NCBI GenBank assembly: GCA_947650365.1
Contig: OX393550.1
Location: forward strand, 120,840,374 to 120,904,373
Source: Chamaelirium japonicum
Lineage: Eukaryota > Streptophyta > Magnoliopsida > Liliales > Melanthiaceae
DNA: 64,000 bases
Direction: 5' to 3'
The position numbers and the translations under genes are program-made. The stretch's first letter is position 1; each line of letters begins with the position of its first letter. Below the pieces are notes generated by a model that had not been told where the DNA came from, made no database searches, and worked only from the letters and a program-made list of their open reading frames with translations. Of this stretch, positions 1-12,289 are shown in pieces.

Positions 1-2022
1 ATAAATCGGGAGAAATCTATGATTTTTTTCAGTCAGAATGCAGTGGACAAAGAGAATATAATCTCCATCCTTGGTTTTGGTGAAGCAGCTCTACCTGTTA
101 AGTATCTTGGTCTTCCTCTCTCCTCCAAAAGTCTTAAACAATCTGATTGCCAACCACTTATTGATAGAATACGATCCAGAATTGGTTCTTGGAACAAAAA
201 ATTTTTGTCCTTTGCTGGCAGGGTGGAATTAGTGAAATCTGTTCTTAATTCCCTTCATATTTACTGGTCTGGGGTTTTTAATTTCCCTAAATCTATTAAC
301 AAGGAGATAGAAAGACTTTTCAGTAGATTCTTGTGGGGAGGGACCATACTTCCTAAGAAATTAATCCCTGTGGCTTGGAAGAAGCTATGTTTCCCTAAAA
401 AGGAGGGTGGACTGGGATTCAGAAACCTTGATGAATGGAACATTGCTGCACTTTCTAAATATATTTGGAGAATTTGCTCAAGTGATCAGTCTTTGTGGGC
501 TAGATGTATTAAGAATAAGCACTTAAAGAAGGAAGATATTTGGGGCTGCAAAAGCAGTCCAAATGCCTCTGGTATATGGAGAGGTATTCTTAAGAACAGA
601 CAGCAAATTAAACCCCTTATTCAAAGTATTCTGGGTAATGGTGACACTACAAATTTCTGGCTTGATAACTGGCACTCTAATGGCAGATTAATAGATCAAT
701 ATGGCAGTAGGGCAGTTTATGATATGGGCTATGGTACGGATGTTATGGTCAGCAAATTCTGGCATGGTAACAATTGGTCTTTTCCCCAAGCTACTTCAGC
801 AGATCTTATGAATATGTATGATAGCATAAAAAATCAGATTATTCATTATCCTGATTGTCCTGATCTTGTTGTTTGGAAGCCTTCAACAGATGGGATTTTC
901 TCTCTCAAATCAGCTTGGAATGCCCTTAGATTGAAAAATCCTCTAATGATTGAATATGATTGGATTTGGCATCATCAAAGAATTGAGAGGCATGATATGT
1001 GTCTTTGGAGATCAGTACAGCAAACTTTACTCACTTGTGATAAATTGCACAAGAGAGGAGTTTTTGTTTCAAATTTATGTACTCTCTGCTGGTCTGATAC
1101 GGAAGATCATGATCACATTTTCTTCAAATGTTCTTATTTTAATTGGATTTGGAGATCTATTCTAGCTAGAGTTGGGATCAAAGCCACAAACATTGGCTAT
1201 ATCAAAGAAGAACTTCATAGACTTCGATCCAAATTTTCAGGAGATGGTTTGATTGCTACTATAGCAAAGCTTGCTATTGGATGTGCTGTCTATTTTATAT
1301 GGGAAGAGAGAAATATGCGGATTTTTGAACGAAAAACAAGACACAAAAGATTTCTGCTGGCCAGCATAACTAGTATAATTCATCTCAAACTTTCAGAGCT
1401 CAATCTCCATGAGAAGGACAGTCATGAAAATAGAATTTCTGTAGCAAAATGGGGTCTCTTATTTTTTCCTTGGCAAAATACCATCAATCAGGTTGTGTGG
1501 GGAAAACCTACTGGTGACTGGATAAAGTTAAATACTGATGGGGCTGTTACTGATATAAAGGCTTCTATTGGAGGTATTTTTCGTAACTCTGAAGGACAGA
1601 TTATGTTAGGCTATTGTGGGCCTTCAAGACATAAGCAAATACTTTCTGTGGAGCTTGATGCTATTGAACAAGGTTTATCTTATGCTGAAGAATTGAATAT
1701 ATCTCAATTATGGGTGGAATCAGATTCTCATACTGCTGTAACCTCCATCAAAAATACATGTTTAATTCCTTGGAATGTCTCTCAACAAGTAAACTGTATA
1801 AGGAAAAAGTGTGCCAAATTCAAATATTTTCTTTTATCTCATGTTTGGAGAGAAGGAAATCAGCCGGCAGATATCCTTTCCAAGATGGGTCAAGAAGAAA
1901 ATAATATGGTTAAGTGTTACTCAGCAGACTTAAAAGGTAATCTTCGTATTGCTATTGAAGCTGACAAAATGGGGAAGTGCTATGAAAGATGCAAAATTAA
2001 GAAACCAAGTATATTCCATTGA
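1..2022 (+). CDS. LINE ORF2 C-terminal part: RT thumb region, zf-RVT and RNase H
   Basis: The frame is open from base 1 (reading INREKS before the Met at 19) to the TGA at 2020-2022, so the Met at 19 is probably internal and the true start lies upstream. Counting residues from 19: the RT C-terminal region, with KYLGLPL and the GRVELVKSVL stretch, covers about 1-180. A zf-RVT-like domain, with SLKSAWN and the Cys/His pattern CTLCW...HIFFKC, lies near 293-376. An RNase H domain lies near 503-630 and keeps four acidic residues of the expected DEDD type: D507 in NTDGA, E545 in VELDAIEQ, D569 in ESDSH and D618 in PADILSK. The protein would act in target-primed reverse transcription, with RNase H removing template RNA. 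No frameshift or stop is seen in this part. The LINE class is secure; the family within plant L1 is not resolved. Confidence 0.9.
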   Translation: MNREKSMIFFSQNAVDKENIISILGFGEAALPVKYLGLPLSSKSLKQSDCQPLIDRIRSRIGSWNKKFLSFAGRVELVKSVLNSLHIYWSGVFNFPKSINKEIERLFSRFLWGGTILPKKLIPVAWKKLCFPKKEGGLGFRNLDEWNIAALSKYIWRICSSDQSLWARCIKNKHLKKEDIWGCKSSPNASGIWRGILKNRQQIKPLIQSILGNGDTTNFWLDNWHSNGRLIDQYGSRAVYDMGYGTDVMVSKFWHGNNWSFPQATSADLMNMYDSIKNQIIHYPDCPDLVVWKPSTDGIFSLKSAWNALRLKNPLMIEYDWIWHHQRIERHDMCLWRSVQQTLLTCDKLHKRGVFVSNLCTLCWSDTEDHDHIFFKCSYFNWIWRSILARVGIKATNIGYIKEELHRLRSKFSGDGLIATIAKLAIGCAVYFIWEERNMRIFERKTRHKRFLLASITSIIHLKLSELNLHEKDSHENRISVAKWGLLFFPWQNTINQVVWGKPTGDWIKLNTDGAVTDIKASIGGIFRNSEGQIMLGYCGPSRHKQILSVELDAIEQGLSYAEELNISQLWVESDSHTAVTSIKNTCLIPWNVSQQVNCIRKKCAKFKYFLLSHVWREGNQPADILSKMGQEENNMVKCYSADLKGNLRIAIEADKMGKCYERCKIKKPSIFH

Positions 2023-2320
2023 TGGTTTTGAGCTGAATTTGGGTGGAGAATATGTTTTAGATTGGCTGATTCTTATGATACATCAGATTTTGAAGTAGAG
2101 CCAAGTTTTAGATGTATACGTGGTTCTATATTGTAAGTTTGTGCATTTGTTGGACTTGGAGTGATGATCCTTGTATTGTAACTTCTTTTTTTGTGCACTC
2201 TCTGATAGCCTTGTTGTTATAACAGGCCAGAGCTGTAATTCTTTTTCTTGTCTTTTGGGCGGGGTCCCTAATAAAATCCCCTAGCTTTGGTTAAAAAAAA
2301 ATAAAATAAAATAAATAATT
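2023..2320 (+). other. LINE 3' UTR and A-rich tail
   Basis: Non-coding. It contains an AATAAA signal at 2270-2275 and, about 20 bp further on, an A-rich run broken by single Ts (about 2292-2317). Satellite sequence in minus orientation begins immediately after it. This is the expected 3' end of a LINE insertion. Confidence 0.85.
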
Positions 2321-2347
2321 CCTTCGTAATATCCATTCTAATTCCTT

Positions 2348-5113
2348 CGTACGTACAAATGAATTAGAATAGATACATTCGTGCAAAAGAATTAGAATGG
2401 ATTGTATGAATGAATTAGAATGGATCGTGCGAATGAATTAGAATGGATCGTACGAATGAATTAGAATGGATACATTCGTGCGAATGAATTAGAATGGATT
2501 GTACGAATGAATTAGAATGGATCGTACGAATGAATTAGAATGGATCGTACGAATGAATTAGAATAGATTGTGCGAATGAATTAGAATGGATCGTACGAAT
2601 GAAATAGAATAGATCGTACGAATCAAATAGAATGGATACAAATGAATTAGAATAGATCGTGCGAATGAATTAGAACGGATCGTATGAATGAAATAGAATG
2701 GATCGTATGAATTAGAATGGATCATACGAAGGAATTAGAATGGATCGTACGAATGAATTAGAATGGATCATACGAATGAATTAGAATGGATCGTACGAAT
2801 GAAATAGAATGGATCGTACGAATGAATTAGAATGGATCGTGCGAATGAATTAGAATGGATCATACGAATGAATTAGAGTGGATACATTCATACGAAGGAA
2901 TTAGAATGGATCGTACGAATAAATTAGAATGGATACATTCGTGCGAATGAATTAGAATGGATCGTATGAATGAATTAGAATAGATTGTGCAAATGAATTA
3001 GAATGGATCGTGCAAATGAATTAGAATGGATCGTACAAATGAATTAGAATGGATACATTCGTGCGTTCTAATTCATTCATACGATCAATTCTAATTCATT
3101 CGCACGAATGTATCCATTCTAATTCACTCGTACGATCCATTCTAATTCCTTGGTACGATCCATTCTAATTCCTACGAAGGAATTAGAATGGATCGTACGA
3201 AGGAATTAAAATGTACGATCTATTCTAATTCATTCGTACGATCCATTCTAATTCATTTGTATGATCCATTCTAATTCATTCGGACGAATGTATCCATTCT
3301 AATTCATTCGTACGATCCATTCTAATTCATTCGTACAATCCATTCTATTTCATTCGTACGATCCATTCTTACTCATTCGTATGATCCATTCTAATTCATT
3401 CATACGATCCATTCAAATTCATTCATACGATCCATTCTAATTCATTCGAACGATCCATTCTAATTCATTCGCACAATCTATTCTAATTCATTCGTACGAT
3501 CCATTCTAATTCATTCGCACGAATGTATCCATTCTAATTCATTCATACGATCCATTTTAATTCCTTCGTACGATCCACTCTAATTCATTTGCACAATCCA
3601 TTCTAATTCATTCATACGATCCATTCTAATTCATTCATACGATCTATTCTAATTCTTTCGCACGAATGTATCCATTCTAATTCATTCGCACGAATGTATC
3701 CATTCTAATTCATTCGTACGATCCATTCTAATTCATTCGCACGAATGTATCCATTCTAATTCATTCGTACGATCCATTCCGTGCGAATGAATTAGAATGG
3801 ATCATACGAATGAATTAGAATGGATCGTATGAATGAATTAGAATGGATCGTACAAAGGAATTGGAATGGATCGTACGAATGAATTAGAATGGATCGTACG
3901 AATGAATTAGAATGGATCGTACGAATGAATTAGATTGGATCGTATTAATGAATTAGAATGGATCGTACGAATGAATTAGAATGGATACATTCGTGCGAAT
4001 GAATTAGAATGGATCGTATGAATGAATTAGAATAGATCGTACGAATGAATTAGAATGGATCGTACGAATGAATTAGATTGGATCGTACGAATGAAATAGA
4101 ATGGATCATACGAATGAGTAAGAATGGATCGTATGAATGAATTAGATTGGATCGTATGAATGATTTTGAATGGATCGTGCGAATGAATTAGAATGAATCG
4201 TACGAATAAATTAGAATGGATCGTACGAATGAATTAGAATTCATACATTCGTGCAAAAGAATTAGAATGGATTGTATGAATGAATTAGAATGGATCGTGC
4301 GAATGAATTAGAATCGATCGTACGAATGAATTAGAATGGATCATAGGAATGAGTAAGAATGGATCGTATGAATAAATTAGATTGGATCGTATGAATGAAT
4401 TAGAATGGATCGTGCGAATGAATTAGAATGGATCGTACGAATGAATTAGAATGGATCGTACGAATGAATTAGAATAGATACATTCGTGCAAAAGAATTAG
4501 AATGGATTGTATGAATGAATTAGAATGGATCGTGCGAATGAATTAGAATGGATCGTACGAATGAATTAGAATGGATACATTTGTGCGAATGAATTAGAGT
4601 ACGATCCATTCTTACTCATTCGTATGATCCATTCTAATTCATTCGTACGAATGTATCCACTCTAATTCATTCGTACGATCCATTCTAATTCATTCACGTG
4701 ATCCATTCTAATTCATTCGTTCGATCCATTCTATTTCATTCGTACGATCCATTCTAATTCATTCGGACAATCTATTCTAATTCATTCGTACGATCCATTC
4801 TAATTCATTCGCACGATCTATTCTAATTCATTCGCACGATCCATTCTAATTCATTCATACGATCCATTCTAATTCATTCGCACGATCCATTCTAATTCAT
4901 TCATACGATCCATTCTAATTCATTCGTACGATCCATTCTAATTCATTCGCACAATCTATTCTAATTCATTCGTACAATCCATTCTATTTCTTTCGTACGA
5001 TCCATTCTTACTCATTCGTATGATCCATTCTAATTCATTCGCACGAATGTATCCATTCTAATTCATTCGTACGATCCATTCTAATTCCTTCGTACGATCC
5101 ATTCTAATTCCTT
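2348..5113 (+). repeat. Satellite higher-order repeat, copy A
   Basis: Begins at the marker CGTACGTAC. Strand blocks are plus 2348-3062, minus 3063-3172, plus 3173-3212, minus 3213-3779, plus 3780-4597 and minus 4598-5113. Internal markers are the switch at GTGCGTTCTAATTC (about 3062), the mini-inversion near 3173 and the CATTCCGTGCGAATG switch at about 3778. The next copy starts 2766 bp later. Confidence 0.85.
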
Positions 5114-7540
5114 CGTACGTACGAATGAATTAAAATGGATACATTCGTGCTAAAGAATTAGAATGGATTGTATGAATGAATTAGAATGGATCGTGCGAAT
5201 GAATTAGAATGGATCGTACGAATGAATTGGAATGGATACATTCGTGCGAATGAATTAGAATGGATTGTACGAATGAATTAGAATGGATCGTACGAATGAA
5301 TTAGAATAGATTTTGCGAATAAATTAGAATGGATCGTACGAATGAAATAGAATGGATCGTACGAATGAAATATAATGGATACAAATGAATTAGAATAGAT
5401 CGTGCGAATGAATTAGAATGGATCGTATGAATGAAATACAATGGATCGTATGAATTGGAATGGATCGTATGAAGGAATTAGAAAGGATCGTACGAATGAA
5501 TTAGAATGGATCATACGAATGAATTAGAATGAATCGTACGAATGAAATAGAATGGATCGTACGAATGAATTAGAATGGATCCTGCGAATGAATTAGAATG
5601 GATCGTACGAATGAATTAGAGTGGATACATTCATACGAAGGAATTAGAATGGATCGTACGAATGAATTAGAATGGATACATTCGTGCGAATGAATTAGAA
5701 TAGATCGAATGAATGAATTAGAATAGATTGTGCAAATGAATTAGAATGGATCGTACGAATGAATTAGAATGGATCGTACGAATGAATTAGAATGGATACA
5801 TTGGTGCGTTCTAATTCATTCATACAATCAATTCTAATTCATTCGCACGAATGTATCCATTCTAAATCATTCGTACGATCCATTCTAATTCCTTCGCATG
5901 ATCCATTCTAATTCGTACGAAGGAATTAGAATGGATCGTACCAAGGAATTAGAATGTACGATCTATTCTAATTCATTCGTACGATCCATTCTAATTCATT
6001 CGTATGATCCATTCTAAATTATTCGGACGAATGTATCCATTCTAATTCATTCGTACGATCCATTCTAATTCATTTGTACAATCCATTCTATTTCATTCGT
6101 ACGATCCATTCTTACTCATTCGTATGATCCATTTTAATTCATTCATACGATCCATTCTAATTCATCCATACGATCCATTCTAATTCATTCGTACGATCCA
6201 TTCTAATTCATTCGCACAATCTATTCTAATTCATTCATACGATCCATTCTAATTCATTCGCACGAATGTATCAATTCTAATTCATTCGTACGATCCATGC
6301 TAATTCCTTCGTACGATCCATTCTAATTCATTCGCACAATCCATTCTAATTCATTCATATGATCCATTCTAATTCATTCATACGATCTATTCTAATTCTT
6401 TCGCACGAATGTATCCATTCTAATTCATTCGCACGAATGTATCCATTCTAATTCATTCGTACGATCCATTCTAATTCATTCGCACGAATGTATCCATTCT
6501 AATTCATTCGTACGATCCATTCCGTGCGAATGAATTAGAATGGATCATACGAATGAATTAGAATGGATCGTATGAATGAATTAGAATGGATCGTACAAAG
6601 GAATTAGAATGGATCGTACGAATGAATTAGAATGGATCGTATGAATGAATTAGAATAGATCGTACGAATGAATTAGATTGGATCGTATTAATGAATTAGA
6701 ATGGATCGTGCGAATGAATTAGAATGGATACATTCGTGCGAATGAATTAGAATGGATCGTATGAATGAATTAGAGTGGATCGTACGAATGAATTAGATTG
6801 AATTGTACGAATGAAATAGAATGGATCATACGAATTAGTAAGAATGGATCGTATGAATGAATTAGATTGGATCGTATGAATGAATTAGAATGGATCGTGC
6901 GAATGAATTAGAATGGATCGTACGAATAAATTAGAATAGATCGTACGAATGAATTAGAATGGATACATTCGTGCAAAAGAATTAGAATGGATTGTATGAA
7001 TGAATTAGAATGGATCGTGCGAATGAATTAGAATGGATCGTACATATGAATTAGAATGGATCATACGAATGAGTAAGAATGGATCGTATGAATGAATTAG
7101 ATTGGATCGTATAAATGAATTAGAATGGATCGTGCGAATGAATTAGAATGGATCGTACGAATGAATTAGAAAGGATCGTACGAATGAATTAGAATGGATA
7201 CATTCGTGCAAAAGAATTAGAATGGATTGTATGAATGAATTAGAATGGATCGTGCGAATGAATTGGAATGGATCGTACGAATGAATTAGAATGGATACAT
7301 TTGTGCGAATGAATTAGAGTACGATCCATTCTTACTCATTCGTATGATCTATTCTAATTCATTCGTACGAATGTATCCACTCTAATTCATTCGTACGATC
7401 CATTCTAATTCATTCGCGCGATCCATTCTAATTCATTCGTATGATCCATTCTATTTCATTCATACGATCCATTCTTACTCATTCGTACGATCCATTCTAA
7501 TTCATTCGCACGAATGTATCCATTCTAATTCATTTGTACA
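5114..7540 (+). repeat. Satellite higher-order repeat, copy B
   Basis: Starts at the CGTACGTAC marker and follows copy A block by block: plus to about 5807, minus to 5917, short plus to 5955, minus to 6521, plus to 7317, then minus. It then departs from A and leads into a tail (about 7541-8340) shared with the tail after copy E. Confidence 0.8.
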
Positions 7541-8340
7541 ATGGATACATTTGTGCGAATGGATTAGAATGGATCGTGTGAAAGAATTAGAATGGATCAT
7601 GTGAATGAATTAGAATGGATCGTATGATTGAATTAGAATGGATCGTGCGAATGAATTAGAATGGATCGTCCGAATGAATTAGAATGGATCGTCCGAATGA
7701 ATTAGAATGGATCGTCCGAATGAATTAGTATGAATGAATTAGAATGGATGGTGCTAATGAATTAGAATGGATCGTACGAATGAATTAGAATGGATATATT
7801 CGTGCAAATGAATTAGAATGGATCGTATGAATGAATTAGAATGGATCGTACGAATGAATTAGAATGGATCATACGAATGAGTAAGAATGGATCGTATGAA
7901 TGAATTAGATTGGATCGTATGAATGAATTAGAATGGATCGTACGAATGAATTAGAATGGATACATTCGTGCAAAAGAATTAGAATGGATTGTATGGATGA
8001 ATTAGAATGGATCGTACAATCCATTCTAACTCATTCGCACGATCCATTCTAATTCATTCATACGATCCATTCTAATTCATTCACACGCACGAATACATTC
8101 GTACGATCCATTCTTACTCATTCGTACGATCCATTCTAATTCATTCATACGATCCATTCTAATTCATTCGCATGATCCTTTCTAATTCATTAATACGATC
8201 CAATCTAATTCATTCATACGATCCATTCTAATTCATTCGTACGATCCATTCTAATTCATTAGCACTATCCATTCTAATTCATTCATACGATCCATTCTAA
8301 TTCATTCATACGATCTATTCTAATTCTTTCGCACGAATGT
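7541..8340. repeat. Tail block shared with 47826-48650
   Basis: Shares a sequence of rare variants with the region after copy E. These are ACAATGGATACATTTGTG, then GTGTGAAAGAATTAG, then GAATTAGTATGAATG followed by GGTGCTAATG, then CACACGCACGAATACATTC near 8085 (matching about 48445). The two diverge near 8340 and 48650. Confidence 0.75.
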
Positions 8341-11300
8341 ATCCATTCTAATTCATTCGCACGAATGTATCCATTCTAATTCATTTGTACGATCCATTCT
8401 AATTCATTCGCACAATCTATCCTATTTCATTCGTACGATCCATTCTAATTCATTTGTACGATCCATTCTTACTCATTCGTACGATCCATTCTTACTCATT
8501 TATACGATCCATTCTAATTCATTCGCATACGAATGAATTAGAATGGATCATACGAATGAATTAGAATAGATTGTGCGAATGAATTAGAATGGATCGTACG
8601 AATGAATTTGGATGGATCGTACGAATGAATTAGAATAGATTGTGCGATATGAGTGAATTCGAATGGATCGTGCGAATGAATTAGAATAGATTGTACGAAT
8701 GAATTAGAATGGATCGTATGAATGAATTAGAATGGATCGTGCGAATGAATTAGAATAGATTGTGCGAATGAATTAGAATGGATCATACGAATGAATTAGA
8801 ATGGATACATTCGTGCGAATGAATTAGAATGGATCGTACGAATGAATTAGAATGGATTGTACAAATGTATCCATTCTAATTCATTCGTACGATCCATTCT
8901 AATTCCTTCGTACGATCCATTCTAATTCCTTCGTACGATCCATTCTAATTCATTCGTTCGTTAGAATGGATCGTATGAATGAATTAGAATGGATCGTACG
9001 CGTACGAATGGATTAGAATAGATACATTCGTGCGAATGAATTAGAATGGATCGTACGAATGAATTAGAATGGATCGTGCGAATGAATTAGAATGGATACA
9101 TTCGTGCGAATGAATTAGAATGGATCGTACGAATGACGTACGAATGAATTAGAATGGATACCTTCGTGCGAATAAATTAGAATGGATCGTATGAATGAAA
9201 TAGAATGGATCGTACGAAGGAATTAGAATGGAACGTACGAATGAAATAGAATAGATCGTACGTATGAATTAGAATGCATCATGCGAATGAATTATAATGG
9301 ATCGTACGAATGAATTAGGATGGATACATTCGTGCGAATGAATTAGAATGGATCGTAAGAATGAATTAGAATGGATACAATCGTGCGAATGAATTAGAAT
9401 GTATTAGAATGGATCATACGAATGAATTAGAATGGATCGTACGAATGAATTAGAATGGATCGTACGAATGAATTAGAATAGATCGTACGAATGAATTAGA
9501 ATGGATACATTCGTGCGAATAAATTAGAATGGATCATACGAAGGAATTAGAATGGATCGAATGAATTAGAATGGATCGTAAGAATGAATTAGAATGGATC
9601 GTGCGAATGAATTAGAATGGATCGTATGAATGAAATATAATGGATCATATGAATTAGAATGGATAGTACGAAGGAATTAGAATGGATCTTACGAAGGTGC
9701 GAATGAATTTGAATGGATCGTGCGAGTGAATTAGAATGGATCGTACGAATGAATTAGAATAGATCGTGCGAATGAATTAGAATGGATCGTACGAATGAAT
9801 TAGAATGGATCGTATGAATGAATTAGAATGGATACATACGAATGAATTAGAATGGATCGAATGAATGAATTAGATTGGATAGTATGAATGAATTAGAATG
9901 GATCGTGCGTCGTACGAAAGAATTAGAATGGGCCGTATTAATGAATTAGAATGGATCGTACGAAGGAATTAGAATGGATCGTACGAATGAATTAGAATGG
10001 ATCGTACGAATGAATTAGAATGGTTCGTACGAATGAATTAGAATGGATCGTATGAATGAATTAGAAAGGATCGTACGAAGGAATTAGAATGGATCGTACG
10101 AATGAATTAGAATGGATCGTAATAATGGATCGTACGTATGAATTTGTACGTATGAATGAATTAGAATGGATCGAATTAGAATGGATCGTACGAAGGAATT
10201 AGAATTCATTCGTACGATCCATTCTAATTCATTCGTATGATCCATTCTAATTCATTCGCACGATCCATTCTAATTCATTCATACAATCCATTCTAATTCA
10301 TTCGCACGATCCTTTCTAATTAATTCGTACGATCGTGCTAGTGAATTAGAATGGATACATTCGTACGATACATTCTAATTCCTTCGTACGATCCATTCTA
10401 ATTCTTTCGCACGATCCTTTCTAATTCATTCGTACGATCCATTCTAATTCATTCGTATGATTCATTCGTATGATCCATTCTAATTTATTCGTACGAATGT
10501 ATCCACTCTAATTCATTCATACGATGCTAATTCATTCGTACGATCCATTCTAATTCATTCGCACGATCCATTCTAATTCATTCATACAATCCAGTCTAAT
10601 TCATTCGTACGATCCATTCTAATTCATTCGTATGATCCATTCTAATTCATTCGCACAATCTATTCTAATTCATTCGTACAATCCATTCTAATTCATTCGC
10701 ACGATCCATTCTAATTCATTCGTACGATCCATTCTATTTCATTCGTATGATCCATTCTAATCCCGACGTACGATCCATTCTAATTCCGACATACGATCCA
10801 TTCTAATTCCTTCGTACGATCCATTCTATTTCATTCATATTATCCATTCTAATTCCTTCGTACGATCGATTCTTATTCATTCCCATGAATGTATTCATTC
10901 TAATTCATACGTACGATCCATTCTAATTCATTTATACGATCCAATCTAATTCATTCATACAATCCATTCTAATTCATTCGCACGAATTTATCCATTCTAA
11001 TTCATTCGTACGATCCATTCGAATTCATTCGCATGAATGTATCCATTCTAATTCATTCGTACGATCCATTCCGTGCGAATGAATTAGAATGGATCGTACG
11101 AATGTATTAGAATGGATCGTACGAAGGAATTAGAATGGATTGTACGAATGAATTAGAATGGATATATTCGTGCAAATGAATTAGAATGGATCGTACGAAT
11201 GATTAGAATAGATCGTACGAATGAATTAGAATGGATTGTATGAATGAATTAGATTGGATCGTATAAATGAATTAGAATGGATCGTACGAATGAATTAGAA

Positions 11301-12289
11301 TGGATACATTCGTGCGAATGAATTAGAATGGATCGTACGAATGAATTAGAATAGATTGTGCGAATGAATTAGAGTGGATCGTACAAATGAATTAGAATTG
11401 ATCGTACGAATGAATTAGAATAGATTGTGCGAATGAATTAGAATGGATCGTACGAATGAATTAGAATGGATCGTATGAATGAATTAGAATGGATCGTGTA
11501 TCCATTCTAATTCATTCGTACGATCCATTCTAATTCATTCGCACAATATATTCTAATTCATTCGTACAATCCATTCTAATTCATTCGCACGATCCATTCT
11601 AATTCATTCATACGATCCATTCTAATTCATTCGTACGATCTATTCTAATTCATTCGTACGATCCATTCTAATTCATTTGCACGAATATATCCATTCTAAT
11701 TCATTTGTACGATCCATTCTAATTCCTTCGTACGATCCATTCTAATTCATTCGTACGATCCATTCTAATTCATTCGCACGGAATGGATCGTACGAATGAA
11801 TTAGAATGGATACATTTGTGTGAATGAATTCAAATGGATCGTACGAATAAATTAGAATGAATAAATTCGTGCGAATGAATTAGAATGGATTGTATGAATG
11901 AATTAGATTGGATCGTATAAATGAATTAGAATGGATCGTACGTATGAATTAGAATAGATACATTCATGGGAATGAATAAGAATGGATCGTACGAAGGAAT
12001 TAGAATGGATCATGCGAATGAAATAGAATGGATCGTATGAAGGAATTAAAATGGATCGTACGAATGAATTAGAATGGATACATTCCGTACGATCCATTCT
12101 AATTCATTTAATGAATTAGAATGGATCGTACGAATGAAATAGAATGGATCGTACTATGAATTAGAATGGATCGTACGAATGAATTAGATTGGATCGTACG
12201 AATGAATTAGAATAGATCGTACGAATGAATTAGAATGGATACATTCGTGCGAATGAAATAGAATGGATCGTACGAATGAGTAAGAATGG
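8341..12289. repeat. Satellite lacking the 2.7-kb periodic structure
   Basis: Same 23/28-bp units in mixed orientation, without the CGTACGTAC-led block pattern. It includes long plus runs (about 8960-10205) and minus runs (about 10365-11073). Marker blocks shared elsewhere: 8850-8960 resembles 62640-62755; 10740-11070 resembles 48640-49140; 10110-10190 is the reverse complement of about 17180-17260. No coding sequence seen. Confidence 0.8.

Larger units (their letters stand above)
1..2320 (+). mobile_element. L1-type LINE, 3' part only
   Basis: This is the 3' end of a non-LTR retrotransposon running in from beyond the left edge. It holds the C-terminal part of ORF2, a 3' UTR of about 270 bp, a polyadenylation signal and an A-rich tail (about 2292-2317) that abuts the 23-bp satellite. 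The RT core, endonuclease and ORF1 would lie upstream, outside the window. Because the 5' end is not visible, the target-site duplication cannot be tested. The intact frame suggests a fairly young copy. ORF2 with a terminal RNase H is typical of many plant L1 elements. Confidence 0.9.

Noticed and set aside
2321-2400. Telomere-type repeat
   Set aside because: The unit is 23 bp and contains no TTTAGGG or related telomere word; AT richness alone is not evidence.
11903-12097. Open frame on the minus strand rich in SNSFVRSILI-type repeats (also 47593-47850 and 52534-52716)
   Set aside because: These are translations of satellite units read in the CTAATTCATTC sense. The 23-bp period shifts frame at each unit and the frames end wherever TTC-TAA comes into phase. 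No start context or domain.
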